NCBI RefSeq assembly: GCF_024347195.1
Contig: NZ_AP025281.1
Location: 4,836,001 to 4,900,000 of the forward strand
Length of the DNA: 64,000 bases
From: Aliamphritea hakodatensis
GTDB lineage: Bacteria > Pseudomonadota > Gammaproteobacteria > Pseudomonadales > Balneatricaceae
Direction of reading: 5' to 3'
This document shows, one piece after another, positions 60,606 to 64,000 of the stretch; positions within the stretch are counted from its first letter, which is position 1, and each line of letters starts with the position of its first letter. Below the pieces are notes generated by a model. It saw only the letters and a program-made list of their open reading frames with translations, was not told where the DNA came from and made no database searches. The position numbers and the translations under genes are program-made.

Positions 60606-61114
60606 CAGCAGCGGCTCCGCCAGTTATTACTTAAGATATTCAAACGTTGCCACTGTTGCTGGCTGTAACGCTTTAAACGGCCATAAAACAACAGTCCGCT
60701 GACCGCCAGCACCATGCCGGCCATCGTCGGCAGCGTTGCCTGAGCAACCCCGGCAGCCATCAGACGGGGATTAGCCGCCCCCCGCAATGCCAGCACATCA
60801 AACAGCTGAATCATGCCCACCACCGTGCCCAGCAACCCCAGCAAAGGGCACAGGGCAATCAGGGTTTTGATCATTGCCAGTGATGTCTGCAGAGCAACAT
60901 TCGCCGCGCATTTTTGCTGCAAAAAGCTGCCATAGCTAGTTGCGGTCTGACAGTCCCGCAGCATCTGCGGGAAGCTGCGCACCAGAAACCAACAACGTTC
61001 CAGTAACAACGTCCACAACAACAGCGCCAGCCCGGCCAGCACCAGCAATACCGGGCCGCCCGCCTGGAAAAACTCTTCCAGTATCAGTTGCATAAACTGT
61101 GTATCAGGCAGCAT
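60605..61114 (-). CDS. exbB2: ExbB-family proton channel protein
   Basis: A 169-residue membrane protein of the MotA/TolQ/ExbB family with three helices. The diagnostic part is MIKTLIALCPLLGLLGTVVGMIQLF followed by GVAQATLPTMAGMVLAVSGLLFYG. It is shorter than classical ExbB (about 240), as in TonB2 systems. It overlaps the larger TtpC-like gene by 11 bp. Confidence 0.93.
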   Translation of the reverse strand: MLPDTQFMQLILEEFFQAGGPVLLVLAGLALLLWTLLLERCWFLVRSFPQMLRDCQTATSYGSFLQQKCAANVALQTSLAMIKTLIALCPLLGLLGTVVGMIQLFDVLALRGAANPRLMAAGVAQATLPTMAGMVLAVSGLLFYGRLKRYSQQQWQRLNILSNNWRSRC

Positions 61115-62474
61115 TGGCCGCCTCCGGATACTCCTCCGCTAACACTTCCGGCTGCTGCGCTTCTTCACGTTCCACCAGAATCGCCAGACTCTTCTGCTGC
61201 AGGAACTGCAGGGTACGGCGGGTCCGGGAAAACAGATGGCTGTGGCAGAACAGTAGAGGAATGGCGACACACAGCCCCAGCACCGTGGTGATCAGCGCCT
61301 GAGAAATACCGCCGGCCATCATCTTCGGATCACCGGTACCGAACAGGGTGATACTCTGGAAAGTACCGATCATACCGGTTACTGTGCCCAGCAGACCCAG
61401 CAGCGGCGCAACCGCAGCGATCAGTTTCAGTATCGCCAGCCCCTGTTCAAGCTTCGGGGTTTCTGCCAGCAGGGCCGAATCCAGACGCACTTCCATATCT
61501 TCGCGGCTACCGCCGGCCTGTGCCGCCAGTAACAGACGTCCTAACGGGTTGTCTTTACGCGGATTCTGTACCGCCGCCAGCTGACGGCGAATCCGCAAGC
61601 CGGTGTAAGTACTGACCAGCAAGCGCCAGAGCGCCACCAGTAAACCGACAATCCCCAGCCCGATAATCAGATAACCGACACCGCCGCCCTGTTCAATACG
61701 CGCCTGCAGCGTCGGTTTGAGTGACAACAACTGCAGCAACCCGCCCCGGTTAGGATCAACCAGTAAGGTATCGCCTTCTCCGCGGACAAACTCAGCAGCC
61801 TGTGCACGGACCGAACTGTCCGGCTGGCGGGCCAGCTGTTTCAGCCGGTCATCGGCATACACCAGAAACTCACCGTCAGCGCTAACCGCATTGAACGCCC
61901 CCACCCTGACCACTTCGGTGTTATGGGTTTCGCCACTGGTCATCACCACAGGGGCCTCAAACGCTTTAACCTGTCCGCTGTAAATCAGCTCCTGCTGAAA
62001 CGTTTGCCAGAGCGCTTCCAGCTCATGACGGGTCAGCACTTCCTGCTGGCCGCTGAATTCCAGCCGCTCTGCCCGGCCGGGCAGCTCTGCGCTGATCAGC
62101 GAGTCCATCAGGACGCCCTGCAGGTCTTTGGCCTGCTGCTTAACCACACCAAAAATTTCACCCAGTTGACCGGTGCGGTTTTTCAGCAGGTTCTGCTGTT
62201 CTGCCAGCAAGGACTCCTGCTCATCGAACAGGGTTTTCAGGTCTGTCTGTCGCTGCTGGCTGGCGGCCAGCCGTGCCTCCGCCTGCTGCAGCAATTTAAC
62301 CTGCTCCCGGCTGGATTGCCGGAACGTGGCCAGCCGCTGCTGATCGGTAGCCTGCTCCCGGGCAACCCTGTCCTGAACCGTATTTAACAGCGCCTGCATG
62401 TCAGCTTCTGCCGCGGAGGCATTTACCGCACTGCCCAGCAGTAAAACGGTTGCCAGTACACAACTCAGTTTCAT
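61104..62474 (-). CDS. ttpC: TtpC-like large MotA/TolQ/ExbB protein
   Basis: A 456-residue protein. Signal peptide (about residues 1-21), a long periplasmic coiled coil (about 25-110, rich in Q, E and L), a soluble middle region, then an ExbB-like core with three helices. The core contains LKLIAAVAPLLGLLGTVTGMIGTFQSI and ISQALITTVLGLCVAIPLLF. This is the layout of Vibrio TtpC, needed together with ExbB2, ExbD2 and TonB2 for transport. It overlaps the DUF3450 gene by 4 bp. Confidence 0.9.
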   Translation of the reverse strand: MKLSCVLATVLLLGSAVNASAAEADMQALLNTVQDRVAREQATDQQRLATFRQSSREQVKLLQQAEARLAASQQRQTDLKTLFDEQESLLAEQQNLLKNRTGQLGEIFGVVKQQAKDLQGVLMDSLISAELPGRAERLEFSGQQEVLTRHELEALWQTFQQELIYSGQVKAFEAPVVMTSGETHNTEVVRVGAFNAVSADGEFLVYADDRLKQLARQPDSSVRAQAAEFVRGEGDTLLVDPNRGGLLQLLSLKPTLQARIEQGGGVGYLIIGLGIVGLLVALWRLLVSTYTGLRIRRQLAAVQNPRKDNPLGRLLLAAQAGGSREDMEVRLDSALLAETPKLEQGLAILKLIAAVAPLLGLLGTVTGMIGTFQSITLFGTGDPKMMAGGISQALITTVLGLCVAIPLLFCHSHLFSRTRRTLQFLQQKSLAILVEREEAQQPEVLAEEYPEAANAA

Positions 62475-63247
62475 GGCTGTACCTCCTGAGTAATCGCCGG
62501 TAAAGGCAACGTCAGCAGATCAGGGACCACCTGCTGCCGCGCCAGTTGTATCGCTTTGTGAACCGCAACATTCTGGCTGTCCGGCAGGTTATCCCACTGG
62601 CCTGAGCCGGCATTCCAGATACCGCTTTCCTGACCATCCCGGGTCTGGTAATACAGTGCCGTGCGCCCCAGGCGGATAAAGTTCACTTCCCGGCTGCCAG
62701 CGGCGTTTATCAGCTCGCCGCTGTAAGCTTCCAGCGTGCGGCCATACTCCACCTCGGTCTGATAGGCATTGAGTAACTGGCGGTATTTTTCCGCCAGGCT
62801 GACATCGGCCCGGTTCAGCAAGTTATCTAACCTTTGCAGACGCTCTTCACGCTCGCTCTGCAGGAAAGGTAAGTCGGCCTCAACAAAACGTCGCAGCCCT
62901 GCCTGCATCTGCTCCAGCAGTGGCAGGACAGTCAGCTCGGTCTGTTCCAGTGAAGCCAGCTGCTGTTCAGTGCTGTTCAGCTCTTCTTGCTGGGCACTGA
63001 TCAGTTTTGCCAGCTGACGGTTATAAGCATCCAGCAGATCCGCCTGACGCAGGGTATCCAGATACTGCTGATGATCAGCAACCGTTTTGCTGTCCAGCGC
63101 ATCAATTTGTTGTTGTTTGGTGACCGCCTGCTGTTGAGCGTCAGCAAGGGTTTTCTGGGTTTTTTCCAGTGCAGCGGCGCCGGAAACAGCAGACCAGAAG
63201 CAAGCAATGCCCGCTGAGAAAGCGAGCAGATAATGACGGGAATTCAT
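62471..63247 (-). CDS. DUF3450-family periplasmic coiled-coil protein
   Basis: A 258-residue protein with a signal peptide (about residues 1-26), a coiled coil (about 27-105) and the DUF3450 C-terminal part with RFVEADLPFLQSEREERLQRL and VNFIRLGRTALYYQTRDGQESGIWN. It is the usual first gene of TtpC-TonB2 operons in marine gammaproteobacteria; its role there is unknown. A Fur-like site lies 17 bp upstream. Confidence 0.9.
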   Translation of the reverse strand: MNSRHYLLAFSAGIACFWSAVSGAAALEKTQKTLADAQQQAVTKQQQIDALDSKTVADHQQYLDTLRQADLLDAYNRQLAKLISAQQEELNSTEQQLASLEQTELTVLPLLEQMQAGLRRFVEADLPFLQSEREERLQRLDNLLNRADVSLAEKYRQLLNAYQTEVEYGRTLEAYSGELINAAGSREVNFIRLGRTALYYQTRDGQESGIWNAGSGQWDNLPDSQNVAVHKAIQLARQQVVPDLLTLPLPAITQEVQP

Positions 63248-63263
63248 GGCTGATTAATCTAAA

Positions 63264-63278
63264 TGAGAATGATTGATC
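63264..63278 (-). promoter_or_regulatory. Fur-like site before the TonB2 operon
   Basis: Reverse strand GATCAATCATTCTCA, half of which (AATCATTCTCA) matches typical Fur sites; the other half is weak. Position and AT-rich context suit iron control of the operon. Confidence 0.5.
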
Positions 63279-63450
63279 TTTAATTTAGCATACCAATAAT
63301 ACTAAATACCAGTACAAAACAATCACTGCCCGGCATTTAACCAGTCATAACAAAGATAAGGGGATTGGTGGGCTGCAGTAGAACTGCTCAGCTTACAAAC
63401 ATGTTTATCCACAGATTTTGTGCATAAACTTTTCAGCTGCGATTGTCTGT

Positions 63451-64000
63451 TCAGCGCGTCTCAACCGTTTCAATGTCCGCGAACGCGGCAGCCAGCCTGT
63501 GTGCCTGTATCCGCAACTGCTCAATAAACGCCTCTCTGGCCGGGGTTGCCACACTGGCTTTAGGATAGAGTAAACCGAAGGCCATCCAGCGCTTGGGGAT
63601 AATGGGCACGGTGACAATTTTATCCGTACCGATATTCGCAGCCACCACCTGATCCGCAATGGTGATACCGGCTCCCTCTGCCACCAGTTGGCAAGCCACC
63701 TGAGAAGAAGACACATCACAAAGATGCCGGGGCACAATGCCCACGGCACTGAAAATGTCATCCAACTGATCGCGCAACAGCAAGCCCCGCATCAGCCGGA
63801 TGACCGGATATTCCGCCAGATCTTCCGCCCGCAGTGCCGAATGCTGCGCCAGCGGATGCCCGGCAGGCAGAATCGCCACCGGCCGGGCTCTGAGTAACAC
63901 TTCGGTGTGAATGTCCGGATGATCCACCGGTAACGCCCCAACGCCGATGTCATATTCCCGGCCCACCAGCCACTCCCCGGCTTCCCGGCGGGCCCGCACA
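63451..64000 (-). CDS. LysR-family regulator, N-terminus cut by window edge
   Basis: The last 183 or so residues of a LysR regulator: the effector-binding domain only. It includes YDIGVGALPVDHPDIHTEVLL, LPAGHPLAQHSALRAEDLAEYPVI, and VACQLVAEGAGITIADQVV, and has the usual two-lobe pattern. The DNA-binding half lies beyond the right edge, and no methionine start is implied within the window. Target unknown. Confidence 0.85.
   Translation of the reverse strand, partial: VRARREAGEWLVGREYDIGVGALPVDHPDIHTEVLLRARPVAILPAGHPLAQHSALRAEDLAEYPVIRLMRGLLLRDQLDDIFSAVGIVPRHLCDVSSSQVACQLVAEGAGITIADQVVAANIGTDKIVTVPIIPKRWMAFGLLYPKASVATPAREAFIEQLRIQAHRLAAAFADIETVETR

Overview
The window is a chromosomal segment of a marine gammaproteobacterium, most like the Oceanospirillaceae and their relatives. 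The evidence is protein-family resemblance and gene order. The runs tkt-epd-pgk-fba with metK nearby, and gshB-tonB-yqgE-ruvX-pyrR-pyrB-pyrC', are Pseudomonas-like. A BCCT osmolyte carrier, a TRAP transporter and a TtpC-type TonB2 system are typical of marine relatives. GC content looks moderate (low-to-mid fifties by eye). I see no rRNA, tRNA, CRISPR array, insertion sequence or phage gene. Both edges cut genes: an SLC13-type permease at the left and a LysR regulator at the right.

Layout. 1-1.9 kb: permease and divergent HdfR-like regulator. 1.9-10 kb: central carbon genes, with class II and class I aldolases back to back, then pgk, epd, tkt and metK. 10-17 kb: rsmE, gshB, a TonB-like protein, yqgE, ruvX, and a pyrimidine unit pyrR-pyrB-pyrC' whose dihydroorotase-like protein has lost metal ligands. 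17-19 kb: BCCT transporter. 19.3-27.6 kb: a catabolic island with a PLP sulfur-amino-acid-type enzyme and LysR regulator divergent from a beta-hydroxyacid dehydrogenase, an aldehyde dehydrogenase and a TRAP transporter. 27.6-37.3 kb: small accessory genes (Nudix, cytochrome b561, an orphan HATPase protein, GST/MarR, two SDRs, peroxiredoxin, AraC, dehalogenase, and benE with an XRE-cupin regulator).

37.4-48.6 kb is the most interesting part: an ECF sigma factor (RpoE, ECF11 type) with its zinc anti-sigma factor ChrR, surrounded by genes that share a promoter. I find TGATC-N17-CGTA(A/G/T) in front of rpoE, the FAD oxidoreductase-DUF1365-cfa operon, the DUF2878-CHI-DUF3833-SDR-NTF2 operon and a second DUF3833 gene, and a one-mismatch copy before a DCC thiol oxidoreductase gene. 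All have exactly the same spacer length. This looks like a local singlet-oxygen or lipid-stress regulon acting on membrane fatty acids.

48.6-51.8 kb: an AraC regulator divergent from an AldB/ExaC-type aldehyde dehydrogenase, and a STAS-like protein. 51.8-63.3 kb: a complete haem/iron uptake block. It has hemP (51 codons, GTG start), a TonB-dependent receptor, hmuSTUV, and a TonB2 energising module (DUF3450, TtpC, ExbB, ExbD, TonB, TPR). A perfect palindromic Fur box precedes hemP and a weaker one precedes the DUF3450 gene. The window ends in a truncated LysR gene.
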